From Heterodera schachtii (lineage: Eukaryota > Nematoda > Chromadorea > Rhabditida > Heteroderidae): a stretch of DNA of 64,000 nucleotides. Of this stretch, positions 12,269 to 25,517 are shown one piece after another; position 1 is the first letter of the stretch; every line of letters starts with the position of its first letter. The stretch covers positions 795,134-859,133 of the forward strand of contig SIJG01000046.1 in NCBI GenBank assembly GCA_023374025.1, written 5' to 3'. The notes beneath the pieces were generated by a model, which ran no database searches, had not been told where the DNA came from, and was given only the letters and a program-made list of their open reading frames with translations. A program made the translations under genes and the position numbers.

Positions 12269-14124
12269 ACCTTTTTTAAATATATTTAAATAATACTCAA
12301 TTATTGCTGTATATAATTCTCACATATCTGCACAAAACTCTTGTTTCTTTTTAATTTCATGGCTCCTCATTTTTAATATTTATAATTCTTTTTGGATCTT
12401 AATTCCTAAAAAACTATTGAAATTTTATTATTGTTGTTTTTTTCGTGCTTAATTTATATTTAATCAAAATTCCTTTTGAAATATGTATTTTTTGAGGTTT
12501 TCATGTTTATTTTTAATTTATGATATTTCAATTAAGTATTAAAAATTAACTTTAACTTGAATATTTTCAATCTTTTACGCTACTTTATGGATGATTACAG
12601 TGGCAGCATTAGACTAATTTTATTCAATAAATCAAGAATTATAACTTTGAAAATATAAGGTAACCAATAAGTCTTTAAAGAAGTTCAATTTAATATTATA
12701 ATTTTCTTTTTGTATTATGCTTTGTATTTTAATTTATTAAGATTTAATGATTATTAAATTCTCTCGTTCATTTGATCCTAATAATAACGACTATGTTGGT
12801 ACTGTATTTTCTTGCATTATTTTATATAACATTAATATGATCCTTGAATTCTGAATTGCTTAATAATTACAAAGCGTATTAATTTTAATTTTATATAAAT
12901 TAATTTTAATGAAATAATTAAAACTTTAGTTTTTTATAAATGTTTTTCAAACAAAATATTGTTAGAATAATAGAAAGAAAATATAAAAATATTTAAATCT
13001 TTAACATTATTTATTTAAATTTGTAGTACAAACTTTTTGTTAATTATTAAATATATCTTTTTTAAATTACCATAATCTAAGCATTCTTATTTAGAAAAAA
13101 ATTATTTATTCATAATAAATTTATACAAAAATATGATTAATTTTTTTATATATGGTTTACTTCTTGAAAATTGATAATTTATTATAAGTTCATTGAATTA
13201 ATTACAAATATTTTTTTACTTTATTTTTATTTTAAAATTATTTTTAAAATTTATTTTCAAATTTTATTTATATCTTTAATTTTATAATTTGGTTCATTTA
13301 TTTGTTAATTTACTCAAATAAAACTTAATAGAATTCTTTTTAAAAGTTCTATGGAAATTTGCCGCATTTCACCTTTCTTCCTTGATTACTTATTAAAACA
13401 AATTTATTACCCGTCTGTGCATAAAATTTTGTTGTTTATTTTATTTTTAAAACGATCTAATAAGTTTTAATTGAAAATTTGAAAAATCCTCTATTTTTTT
13501 AAAAACTTTTATTTAATTATGTACAAAAAATATATCAACTAAATTATGAAATTTTATAAATTAAAATAAATTTAGGAATGGATTCAATATAAATATCCGA
13601 TTTTTAAGTTTTCAAAATTCTTGCATTATAATTTCCATTTGCTTTTTAATTATATTTATGTTTTAATTATTAATTTAAATCAAGTTTCGAAATTTATTTT
13701 CATATTATTTTCAATTTTGTAGTCTAATCGGTATTTCAGCGGGTTGCTTGCGAACCTCATTAAACGCTAATGAAATAAGAAATTTAATGTTTTTTATTTC
13801 TGCTCATTGACCAAAGATAATTTTTTATTTAATTAGTTTCTTATTAATAAAAAATAAAAATTGAATTATTTTTTAATATTAGTTTTTTTATGAGTTTTTT
13901 AATTTTTTGCTAATAATAAATAGTTATTTATAAATTTTCAGTATTTATACTAAATAAAATATTTTTATTTGTTTGGGTTTAAATCATAAAGAACAAATAA
14001 AAGTATTAAAAAGAAAAATTTAAGGAAAAAATATTATAATACACTTTCTATATTTTCAATATTTACGCCAAAATCATTTTAATGTATTTTTGTTGATTAA
14101 ATTCTCTTTAAAACACTAATGTAA

Positions 14125-14210
14125 GCTTTGGCTTCTTGATTGATTTAACTTTTTGTGCCTTTTTTACCTTTTTTGCCACTTGTTTCATTTTGCGAATTAT
14201 TTTTTTTAAT
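14125..14210 (+). repeat. Dispersed repeat with GGCTTCTT and GGTGCC-type motifs
   Basis: The segment from AAGCTTTGGCTTCTTGATT through the TTTTTGCCACTTG stretch matches 48507-48590 in the same orientation, and in reverse the GGCACCAAAAAGACAAAATG part of 44420-44460. This indicates an old dispersed repeat family. Confidence 0.55.
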
Positions 14211-15301
14211 TACTATTTCTGAATTTAATTGCATGCCTTTGCTAGTTCGTGAAAATTATCCGATTATTTTTCGTTTTTTTATTTTTAAAATTTTTATTTT
14301 TAACAATATTTACATTCCTACTTTCTTTGACAATTTATGTTAAACATTTATTTGTACTTTAATGGTTAGATTTGTGTTTTTAAATATTTTAGCATAATTA
14401 TTGTCTTTTTTAATAATTATTATGTCATTTTCATAGATACTTATTAATATTTATATTTTGAATTATGAATTTATTCATTTTTAAAATTTTACTTATTGCA
14501 TTGGTTATGTACATATTTTAATAATATACCAAAATTACTTAAAAATGTTAATTTATATTTTTTACTTCTCAACTTGACGCAGCGTACTCCTTTTGCTGTA
14601 ATTAAATAAAAATACAAATCTTTTCAATTTAAAATCTCTTCGGGAAAAAAGAAAAAAGCACCGTCGCTCGGATTGATAAAAGTCATTGAGTTTATCATTT
14701 TTTTTCTTGTTGAATTTGTAATTTTTATATCAACTAAATTATTTTTTATGGATAATATTTCTTTGCACCCTCAGTATATTATAATTTTTTTTAATTTTTA
14801 AGTCCATAGAAATTAAATTAATTTTTTAAAATTCAATTTAAATTTTGAAATTATTAAAGAATAATATTATTTAATTATTATCTAAAATTTATAAAATTTT
14901 ATTTTATATTAAATAAAATATTTTTTATTATGTGATTAAGTTTTTTTAATTTTTACAAATAATGATTTTACTTTATAAAACAATTTTTTTTATTTGAATG
15001 TGTTACATATTTAAATTTTTTTTCGAATTAATTTAAGATGAGTTTACGATAATAAGAGATTATATTAATTTTAATTTTGTAATTGAAATTAGGTTGTGGA
15101 CTCCGAATTTATGGTTTATGAGTGAGTAAGAATTTTTTTATGATTAAAATTATTCAAAAATAAAATTAAATAACCAATAAATATAAAGGACAAAACGAAC
15201 AAACGACAGAATGACAAAGCTTTCTGAAACGATTTATAATCAGTTTCTTTTTTATAAATATTTTTCCTAGGAAATTTCACCCAAAATTTACGAAAAATTT
15301 C

Positions 15302-15327
15302 CCGCCGTCGCCTTTCGGCACCGCCTG
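15302..15327 (-). repeat. GC hairpin, copy 4 (degenerate)
   Basis: On the minus strand this reads GGCGGTGCCGAAAGGCG, then ACGGCGGGAAATTTTT. It matches the hairpin family and its A/T flank but has several broken pairs. A short C-run (about 15365-15374) lies next to it. The sequence around it is otherwise unlike repeat X. Confidence 0.55.
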
Positions 15328-17584
15328 CACCCCGAACAATTCGAAAAATCTTGGCCGACCGCCTCCCCCCCCCATTTTCCACGTGTGCCATAAGCTCCCA
15401 AATTCCTTATTTAATTTAAACTTAATAAAAAATACTAATAAATTAATTTTCGATAAAAACTACCTCGAAATTAGACATTCTGAACAAAATTTAGCAAATC
15501 CCATCAAATTTTCCTTTCCGCTAGGAAACATTAATCAGGGCTTTTATCTGTTTTTCTGATTAAAAAGATCCAAAGACAAAATAAAAATGATTAATCTGAA
15601 TGTACTAATTTTGGATATAAAATAATTTTTTTAAAATCTCAAATTTTAAGGCATAAATGTCAATATTTTATCTAGACTTTTAAAATTGTCTTCAGTTTAT
15701 TTTTATTAATTTAAATCACTTGGAATGCATTTTGAAATTTAATTATTATTCATATATTAAACCTTTTTATTTCAAAAATTCGGTTAAATATTATGAAAAT
15801 TTAATTCTTTTCAATTAAATTAATTATATAAATTTTTTTTTATTCATTTTAAATGATTTATAATTTTTATGTATTATTAAATATTAACTACAATGTTCAA
15901 AAAATATATATCTTAAATTAAAAATTCTCGATCTCTCAACGTCTTCTATATTATTTATGGTGGGTGCGATTTTTTTTTCATATTTGGTTAGAATAATAAA
16001 TAGATTAATATAAAAAATATTTAAATTTTTGGCAAAATGATTTTTCGTTTATTTAATATTTAATATATTTTTACATAATATTTTTAATAAAATACTTTTA
16101 ATATTGTTGAACCACCTCTTCTTTTTTTTTGATACGCTTTACACTAATTATATTAACGATCAATCAACCTTTTTTTTTATTAAAACAACTTTTTCAAATA
16201 TTTATTTTTATATTTTTTATAAATACTCTTGTTTATAAATGTTTTTGTCTCTTCGTTTTAAGATTTACAATCCATTACCTAATTAATTATAATACAAATA
16301 AGAATAAAGAATAAAATATTGAAAATAAAAATAAACTCCACTTCATGTTTTTAATTTTAATTTTATCTTCATGCCTCAAATTAATAATAAAAACTTTTTA
16401 GAGATATTATTTAATTATAATTAGATTTTCTGTTTAAAAATTATAGTTTCAAATATGTAATTATATTTAACGAATAAATACATAATTCTAATTATTATTA
16501 ATAAAATTATTATTTTTTAAATTTTTTTAAAATAAATTGGCTTATTCTTTGTCATATTCTTTCTTTCATTTTGAAAAATATATACTTTTCTCATTATGCT
16601 AAACTAAATGATGTTTTGATACTTTTGAATCGAATAGATTTGGTTGGTCTTTTAAATATTTATTTGAACAATCAAACATTTTTTTAACAATTGTAGTTTT
16701 ATTTAAATTTTACTTTTAATCTTAAAAAATTAATTAAAAATTATTTTCATTATTTAATTATTTTAAAATGAATATTTAGATTAATTCGTCGAAATTATCT
16801 TTTTTTGGAATATTTTCAATCTTGGAAATTTTTATGGCTGACAGCGTTGTTGTAGACACGAATATTTATTTTTTGCCATTTTCTAAGATTCATTTATTAT
16901 TTAAAAATATTCTGATTAAACCGAAAAGAATAACTATATAAATATAACCCAATATCATTAAAAAATATGACACAAATATATTTTTTTTATTTTTGGTATA
17001 CTAAATATTTAAAAGTATTATATGTTAAAAATATAAATCCGGTAGCGAATCAAATAATTTAAAATGTTTTTTTTTAGAAATTCACTTTAAAGAGAACACT
17101 GATTATAATAGGCTTAGTTTAAATAATTTTTATGATATATTTTTAAAAATAATTAATATTATTGTCTGAATTAAGAATGTCTCATCACAACTTATTAATA
17201 TTTCTCTTTTTTTAATAAAATCAAAATTTTTTAAAAGTTCTATTTAATTAAAATTGGGATTTTGATATAAATTAATTATTTCAAGTTGATTAACATTATC
17301 CTTTTTATTTATTTAACCTGCTTTATTTCAATAAATCGCCGAAGATTTACTTTCCCGAAAAATTTTCAATCTCGCTTCCTCAAATTCGATAGTGAATTGA
17401 ATGGGAACTGCTAATTTTACTTTTTTGTATTTTTATGCTATTTTAACAAATTTCAATTTTACTTTTTTGAATTGTTTCTTTTTATGGCTTTATAATGTTT
17501 TTTTTTCAAAGAGTATTAAATACTAATTAAACTCGTGTATTCTTTGCTTTTCTTTTGCTCTTGCTGTGAAGCTTGATATTATGA

Positions 17585-17640
17585 GTAGAGACCGCAAAAA
17601 AGGCACCAAAAATTTCGGAAAACCACTATAATGTTAATTT
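17585..17640 (+). repeat. Repeat resembling the unoccupied hAT target
   Basis: GTAGAGACCGCAAAAAAGGC, then ACCAAAAAT, closely resembles GTAGATACCGCAAAAAAGGC at 44172, the flank right of the hAT-like insertion. The preceding GAAGC...TTAT also resembles the flank left of that insertion at 27980-28001. This is probably a paralogous copy of the repeat without the transposon. Confidence 0.5.
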
Positions 17641-19231
17641 CGTTATATTTTTATTTTCCAATTCATGCACCCAGCTCCTCTTTTATTCTCCAATTCAAAC
17701 ACTTATTTTACCTTTTATAAAATCTTTTTGTATTTCCAAATTTTTCCATATTAATCATAAAAATAATTAGTAATGTATTTTTTTAATATATTTAATTATC
17801 CACTTACTTACCTTTATGAAAAGTGTTATAAAAATTTAAAAAAAATTTTTAATTTTGAAGTTTTATAGAATTAAAAGCCAATTCGCGGCTTTTTGACATA
17901 ATTTTCTTCAATAATTTATTGTGAAACTTTTTAAAAGGTTTTTTTCTATAATAATTCTCTGTGTTTTTTATCTCAACAAAACCAAATTTATTAAATTACG
18001 AACTATCATTATATGCAATTTTTTAATAATATTTTAAAAATAGACGAAAATTTGTATATATTCAAAATAGATTGGAATTTTTATTTAATTATTGATTTAA
18101 TTTAAATTATTATAATAAGTTAAAAGGCTGTCATTTATTTATGCTTTATTAAAAGAATATAGAATATAAAATTATTTTAGAAAAAAATAATAATTTTCTA
18201 TCGAGCTTCGGTGTTTAACTTTTTAGAACTTTTAATCGGTATTAATTGCTTATAACTTTTATAAAATACTTCCTTCTCTAAAAATTTATAACTGAAAAAC
18301 TCGAAAGACCTTCTATTTTTTAATCCTGATAAGAATGTTTAGTTTTATCAATTAATTTGAATTTCTTTTTTCTGTTGATGGTTTTTTTCACATTCATTTT
18401 TTTGGCCATTAAAGTACAAATAAATTATTTATAGTGCTTAGATTAAAAATTAATTTTTTTTGAAAAAAAACCATTTTTCATTTTGAATTTTTCATGTTTT
18501 TATTATAAATTAATTCTTGTCTGTCATGGTCTTTTTGAAAAAAATAAAATTCTTCGTTAAAATTTTTGCAAAAATGCCACCCATGTAACACTCAACCTGT
18601 ATGCATGGCTGACTGGCCTAGTTTATGCATTTTTAAATAAAGTTTTTATTTATTAATTCCTTATTTTCTCAAAGATTATTAAATTAATTTTTTTTTCAAA
18701 CTAGAATTTTTGTTTGAATTAAATTATAAAAAATTTAATATCCTGTCGTAAAAAGACGATATATAATTGTTGAAGACTAGCTGCACCAAAACCCGATTCT
18801 CGACATTTTTGGGCATCATATTTCCGATTTGATGATATGTAAAATGTGTAGACTTAATTTATTTATTAACTCTTAATTTAATATAATAATAAAAGCTCGC
18901 TGCCATAAGAAATTTTTAAATTTAATTTTGGGCTTTCACTTGAATTTTCTTATTAATAAAATTCATTAAAAATACTAATTTTAATTTGTTATTTGAAATT
19001 TTTATTTTAAATTATTATTAGTCATTAAATAATATGGCTAAATGGTGCATATTTAATGAATTATTTCTCTGAATAAGAAATTTTTTTTTTTTGTTGATAA
19101 TTTATTAGTTTATTATATTGCAAAGTACTAATTTTTAAAATTTTATTATATGCTAAAAACAATTTAAATTTTTACATAAACAAACAAAAGTTCTTACAAA
19201 AATCTCAAAGTTTTTCGATTTTTAAGAGTGT

Positions 19232-19272
19232 GCAAAAATTTCGTTAAGTTTCAAAAAAGTTATGGCCAAAAA
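19232..19272 (+). repeat. Dispersed repeat (AAGTTTCAAAAAAGTTATGG)
   Basis: A stretch around AAGTTTCAAAAAAGTTATGG, preceded by AAAATTTCGTT and followed by CCAAAAA, matches 52905-52942 with few changes. The neighbouring 200 bp at both loci are also less AT-extreme and may belong to the same old repeat. Confidence 0.55.
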
Positions 19273-22200
19273 TGTTTAAAACCCGGTTCCTTGGGTACTT
19301 TTGGCCATATCTTTGCTCAAACTTGACCAAAATTTTAAAATTTAGGTGTACTAAAAGAGAAATGCTAGACCTATCGAATGATACCAATAATGATTAATTT
19401 TATTGACTTAGACAAAAGTTATAGGCCGTTATTTTGTTGAAAATTTCCATTTGATGGTTTTTATATAACGACATAGCACCAATTCTTGCACCCAACCCTT
19501 CTTACTATTTTAATTTTTTGGCTTCGCTTTACACTAATTATTTTACTGGAATAATATGATTATTTATAAATCTTTTTGCTCTGAGAGCGAATAAATCAAT
19601 AATAATTAATTAAAAGGTATATAAAAATTCAATTTTATTGAAATATTTGAAATTTTTGTTTATTAAACTTTTTATTTTAATATCTGCATTAGTAGAATTG
19701 AATAAATTATTTCCATCAGTTAATTGTTTATTTTTTTAAATATAAATATTTTAAAAGAAACTGTTAATTTCGTTATATTTTTAATTATTATTTGAAGTGT
19801 TTAAAATTTTTATTTTTTTTATTTTTCTATGATATTTATTAATTATGATTTTAATTTTCTGCACTGTTTTACTCACATGGTGAGTGCGATTGTTTTCAGT
19901 AGTGCATCATATCCATCGTATTTTTTAAAATAAGTGATTTTTTTGCCTAATTTTTATTTTATTTTCTATTTTTTCCTTTCTTTTTTCCTGTAATTATATT
20001 TTTATTATTTCTTTTGTTTGTACTTTTTTCAACATTATAATAATAAAATTTCACAATATAAGTGTGGGGTTTTGTAATTAAATAAGTTGTGGAATGTCGA
20101 CATTTAACCATGAGATATAGATAATAAAATAAAACCATAAATATAAAAAATTTTTAAGCTAATTAATAACCATAAATAAATTTAATAAATATAAAAGCAA
20201 TTGTAAATAAATTAAATTGTACAAAATACGAAACTTTTATTAAAATAATGTCAACACGCTAATAATCCTTTACATAAAAAAATACGTACTACAGAATACA
20301 AAATTTCTATAGAATTCAACTTTAGATTTACTTATTAACTATATCAAGCAAAAAATAATAATTAAAATTAATCTACTACTACAATATAAAAAATCCTGAT
20401 TTTACAAAGATATTTAAAATAAATAATATTTAATATATATATTTTAATTCATAAAAAAATTGACTTTGTTGTTCATTATAAGTAGCCAAAGAATAGAGAT
20501 GTTTATTAACTAATCATAATAATGAAGTTAATTTTTAAATAAAAATATATTTATGATTTTAAAAATCTAATAAATTAATTGAAATTTTAATTAATAAAAA
20601 TTTGGTTCTAAGTTATCATTTTGATGAGTAGATAAAAAACAGTAATAAAACAAGAATTTCTTTTATAATGCATTTTGAATTCATTTAATTCTACTTAATA
20701 TTATTTTTCTGTTTTACAAATTATTTTAAGCAATAACACAATGATTTCAGTTAAATTACCAATAATATATTTTTACATAATTGGTTATTACTTTTAATAA
20801 AATTTTTCTAATTTTCTATCAGAAATAAAAAAATTAAAAAATTTGAAAGATATAATAATTTTTTAAACTTTTATTAATTCTGTTCACAATTTTGGGTATA
20901 AAAAACAAAAAAAATTATAGTGAAAATTTATATAAATTATAATAGGTCAGGCATTTATTTATTTATGCTCACAATGTTTGAATAAACCTTTTAAATACTC
21001 ATATATTAAATATAATAAGCTTTTTGTTATTTTATTTTGCAAGCGTTTTTTTACTTTTTAATTTGACCTTAAATTTTAACTAATTAATGCTTATTTAAAA
21101 TATATTAATTCAAATAAAATAAAATAATATTTTATTAAAGTTTAATTCTAATCTTTTAAGTCTTAAACGATTATGTTCGGTATTTATTATATTTTTTTAA
21201 AAAATCAAATATATTTTAAAAACAATTAAATATAAAACAAAATTTTATTAATTTAAAGATATTCTTTTTAAAAGTTTCACATAATTGACTTGATTTGCAT
21301 GAAATTAATTTACAATTAAATGGAGATTAATAAATATGTATTTTGTCGTAAATGAAACTTTTAGAAAAAGAAAATAATAAGCTTATTATTATATTAAATA
21401 TAAATTAAAATCAGTAATAAAACTAGGGCAATATTAGTGGTAATTAATGTACAAATAAAAGGTGTAAATTCAAAAAGAAGGAAATGATGTTCTTCTTACT
21501 TCGACTTTATAAAAACAAAACTAATTAGAAGAAATTAAAAAAAAACCTGAACAGAAGGTACAGTAGAGCAGCTTTGGGCACTTTCAATTTTAATAAACAA
21601 ATGTTAAAAAGAAAAATTTATTCTTATTTAATTTATTCAACCTAATTAGATTACAAAATAACAAAACAAATGAATAATTATCATACACTATCTGACATAT
21701 CTATTGCGGTTTTCTCCGACTGATAAAAATAATAGCAAATAAAAATTAATAATAATATTTTATTCTAATAATATATTATAATAATTTTGTTTAATTTTAA
21801 ATAGATTTATTTACATTTTTTATTGCCAGCCCGCCTTTAAGCGCATATTGTGCATGGAGACACGGATTAAAAATATGAAAAAAAACCATTGAAAATAGCA
21901 AACTTATATTATATATGCAATTGATAAAAAACAGTTTCAAAGTTATTCAACCCCCCAATTTACTTAAACATTTTGCGCATAATAATTGCTCGAACGTTTT
22001 TTACATTTTTGATTTTAAAAACCAAAGAAAAATTTCATTTGAAATTTTTACACTAGCATTAAGAAAAGATCTATAAAAAAATATGTGATTTGAAATTATT
22101 TTTTGTAAATCATTAGAAAAAGAATTTTTAAATTAAAAATAAATTCTAACTGCAAAAATATACGAACACAAAAAATATATGTAGCAACACAATACATAAA

Positions 22201-23749
22201 AAATTAAGTATAGTCGCCAAAATAACACTGACTAGGAAGAAAATGGCATTAACTTTGGAACTTATTCGAATTAAATGAGCACAAAACCAAAAACCATTTT
22301 ATATTTGGAAAGAATAAATTTCATAAATGAGACCAAATAGCAGATAATATCTATTGTTATAATCTTATTTTGTGCATGTTTTTGAATTAATCATGTTTAA
22401 AAAATATAAAATATTCAATTTTCAAAAGCAATTTGGGAATAAATCAATTAACAAAAATACAATTAGCGAGGTTAATTTTTAATCTATGTATTTACAATTT
22501 TCAAAATTCATGAGACACTGTAATAATTTTTAAAAAATAAAAAATAAAGAAATATTTAGCACTAACTAAATTTAAATAAACTGACTAAATTTAACAATAA
22601 TTTATGAAGAATAACATTAAAAAACTGAATAGATTCAAATAATAAAATAAAAATTAATAATGTTTAATTTTAAAATATTTAAACTAAAAAATAGAATTAT
22701 TTAAATAAACTTTATTTGTAAAAATTTGCCAAAAAAGCAACTCATTTAAAAAAGAACAATCCAAAAGATCAAGAATGGAATCTTATATTTTTTCAACAAA
22801 TTATAAATATTAATTATTTTAAATATTTATTTAATTTATTATTAAAATATTCAAAATATGGCTATTAAAGCATTTTTTATAATAGACATAATAAAATAGC
22901 TGCCTTAAATAGTCAGAAACTATTAAATAAATTTAAAATGTTTAATTATCTATGGAACATAAAAAAGGTAAAATAACTAACAAATAAGACTAATGATGAG
23001 AACGTCAACATCAACCGTGTATCCGGTCTTGCCATGATATTTAATTTATAATCAAGAATAAGAAAATAAACATCTAAAAATGAATTAATAAAAGAAAATT
23101 AAATTAATTTTTATTATAAAATTGGGCAAAAATCGGCAAAATCTCTAAGTAAACAAGAAAATAAATTATTATAATATTCTTTTTTCAACAAAAATATTTA
23201 ATTTAATAAAATAGCCCAAAGAACAATATAAAGCTAAACTAAACGAACAAATATGAATATTTATTTTTGTTTTCCATAATGAATGCATATTCCAAATAAA
23301 TAAAAAAATAATTTAAAATAAATAAAAATTGTTAACTCAATTTTAAGAAAGTAAAGATAATTTAATGCAAATTAAAATGCCTTTAAATGAAATTTTTAGA
23401 AAGCACAGTTTTTGCAAATCATAAAATACTTATATATTACATACAAGTGACGAAAACTTTTCTTATATATTAAAAATAATTTTTTGATAAAAATGAAAGT
23501 AAATATATTAAATAGTTTGATATATTCTCTAATTTAGATGGCCAATGACCACAACGTTTATACGAACAAGATTTATTTAAAAAAAATAAAAAAAGAACTT
23601 TATTATTTTTACGAAAAACAAGAAATTGAAAAAAATATATAAAAAATTAATAAACATTTGAATCCACGAAAAGTAACAAAATTTATAAACAACTAATTAA
23701 TTTCTATAAAATTGTACTTGATTAAAAACTAGGGTTGCGACCCCGACCT

Positions 23750-23774
23750 CCCCCCCCCCCCCCCCCCCCCCCCC
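23750..23774 (+). repeat. Poly-C tract of 25
   Basis: Twenty-five consecutive C's are flanked by GGTTGCGACCCCGACCT and GCCGACCCCGAACC. The flanks share GACCCCGA on both sides, so the tract may have expanded inside a short repeat. Its length is likely uncertain in any assembly. Confidence 0.85.
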
Positions 23775-24169
23775 GCCGACCCCGAACCAAATTTTTTTAA
23801 CAAAAATACCCATAAAAATTAATCATCTTTGGCATAATTTATTGAAATTTAATTTTCCTTTCGTTGAAATTAAAAATTCAATTTTCCTTGACTAATTCAT
23901 GAAAATTAATAATATTTTTAAACATTTTTGACAAAATATCAAGAAAAAAATTTTCTCAGAAATTCATGAATTTTTTGGTGAAAACCTGTTACTAAATATA
24001 GATTTAATTAATTCTATACAAAAATATATTTATATAAATTATGTAAAACTATCTCAAAATTAAGTGTGTTAATAATGGCAAGTTTACAAATATATAATTA
24101 TCGTGGCATCTTTTTATTCAATAATTTAATAAATAAAGAGTATCAATATATACGTTAAGTTAACTAACT

Positions 24170-24400
24170 TACGTGAACCGTCGGACCTGGGATAAAGCGC
24201 TTCACGCTTCTTGAGCTTCGCCACCTAGATAAGCTATCGGGTTGATAAGAGATTTGGAATTTTGAAAAAATTTTCAGGGTTTTAAGTCCGACTCGCGCAC
24301 GTTTCTAATTTTTGTTGTGCTTTTCGGCCGTTTCGTGGCCGTTTTTTAATTTTGTTGGTCTCAGATGGGCGCTTCGCGTTCATTTTTTTTAATTTCTTCA
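24170..24400. other. GC-richer patch, unidentified
   Basis: Here the G+C content rises well above the surroundings, with pieces such as AAAGCGCTTCACGCTTCTTG and CGGCCGTTTCGTGGCCG. The second is a short imperfect palindrome, and GCGCTTCGCGTTC near 24370 echoes the first. No ORF or structural RNA is recognised. It may be an old mobile-element fragment. Confidence 0.4.
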
Positions 24401-25486
24401 TTATTCCTTAATTTTGATTTATAATAATGATAATTGTGAGAACAATTCTTATAATAATAATTTTAAAAAATTAGAGTTAAAAATGGCAAATTTATTCCAT
24501 TTAAAATAATTTATATAATTTTTAACTGTAACAGCAATAATTTTTGGGTTTTTTACTTTAATCTTGTAATAATTAAAATTTTATTATATTTAAAATTTTA
24601 AAATGAAAAAGTCTTCTTCGAAATGTGCAACATTTCGTAATGAGGACAAGAATTTCTTTAAAAACAAATTATTTTTCACGTCAATATATAGAAAAATATA
24701 CCAAATATTCACAATTAATAACCTTGTGAACCCTATTATAAATCATTTTAAGGCTTTAAATGTTACCCAAATTCGAAATATATTCATAAAAAATAAAAAA
24801 TGATTATTGTTTGAAATAATTGAAATAAATTTAATGAAATATAATTTAATTTTAATTTAATTAAATAAAATTATGTTAATGAAGTTGATATAATTATATT
24901 CTTTTTTTGATGGAAAAATATTAAAGAAAACAAATCATTTAATTAAATCCCGAAATAAAAATAATGAAAAAATTGTATTTATTTGAATAAATTTTACGAA
25001 TATAATTTATAATAATAAAAAATATTATTTTAATATAATTAAATTTCTGCGAAAACGTTAAAAGTAAAATTGTGAAAAACATTTAAAAAACTGACAAAGA
25101 AAAATAAAAAATTTACAAAAATAAATATTTTTTCAATGTGTAAATCAAAAAATAAATGAAATTTTTACACATAAAATACAAGTAATTCTCAAAAAAATTT
25201 TTAAATTTGATAATTATTATTAAACATTGGCAAATTTGTATATAAAACTATTTAATAAAAAAAAAGAATTAAAAGATAAAATATTCAGCAAGAATGTTAG
25301 AAAATTATGCATTTTAACGAGAAAAATTGAATCAATTAAATTAAAAATTTTATTTTAATAAAACAATTTTTATTATTTATAGAATATCAATTAAATTTTT
25401 ATTTTGATTGAATTGAAATTGATTGTTAAAAGTAGCATAAAAGACAAATAAAATCACCGTTCAACGTGAGCAAGAATGGAGAAATT

Positions 25487-25517
25487 GCGACAAGATTGAA
25501 ACTATTTAGGGAAAGAT
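25487..25517 (+). repeat. Recurrent motif AAGATTGRAA..ATTT..GGGAAAG
   Basis: GCGACAAGATTGAAACTATT followed by TAGGGAAAG. It matches 59989-60020 (GCGCACAAGATTGGAAATAT, then TTTAGGGAAAG) and, less well, 52301-52330. Inverted relatives are at 12559-12577, 16806-16824, 17349-17375 and 56664-56690. The surrounding AT-rich DNA probably belongs to the same diverged repeat family. Confidence 0.5.

Larger units (their letters stand above)
12269..20040. other. T-rich repeat-derived DNA, no gene
   Basis: Nearly 8 kb without any supportable gene. The plus strand is strongly T-rich. The only open frames are short, low-complexity and rich in Phe/Ile/Lys/Asn. Dispersed repeat pieces are listed separately (14125, 15302, 17585, 19238 and the recurrent motif at 12559, 16806 and 17349). 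No tRNA or rRNA was recognised. Confidence 0.6.

Noticed and set aside
13722..13775. tRNA-like piece (TAGTCTAATCGGT followed by a GGTT/AACC stem)
   Set aside because: There is no acceptor or T arm and position 33 of the would-be anticodon loop is C, so a functional tRNA is unlikely. It might be a SINE relic.
15116..15391. 91-codon minus-strand frame with an Arg-rich start
   Set aside because: The Arg-rich part is the translation of the GC hairpin and G-run of copy 4, so it is repeat and not gene.
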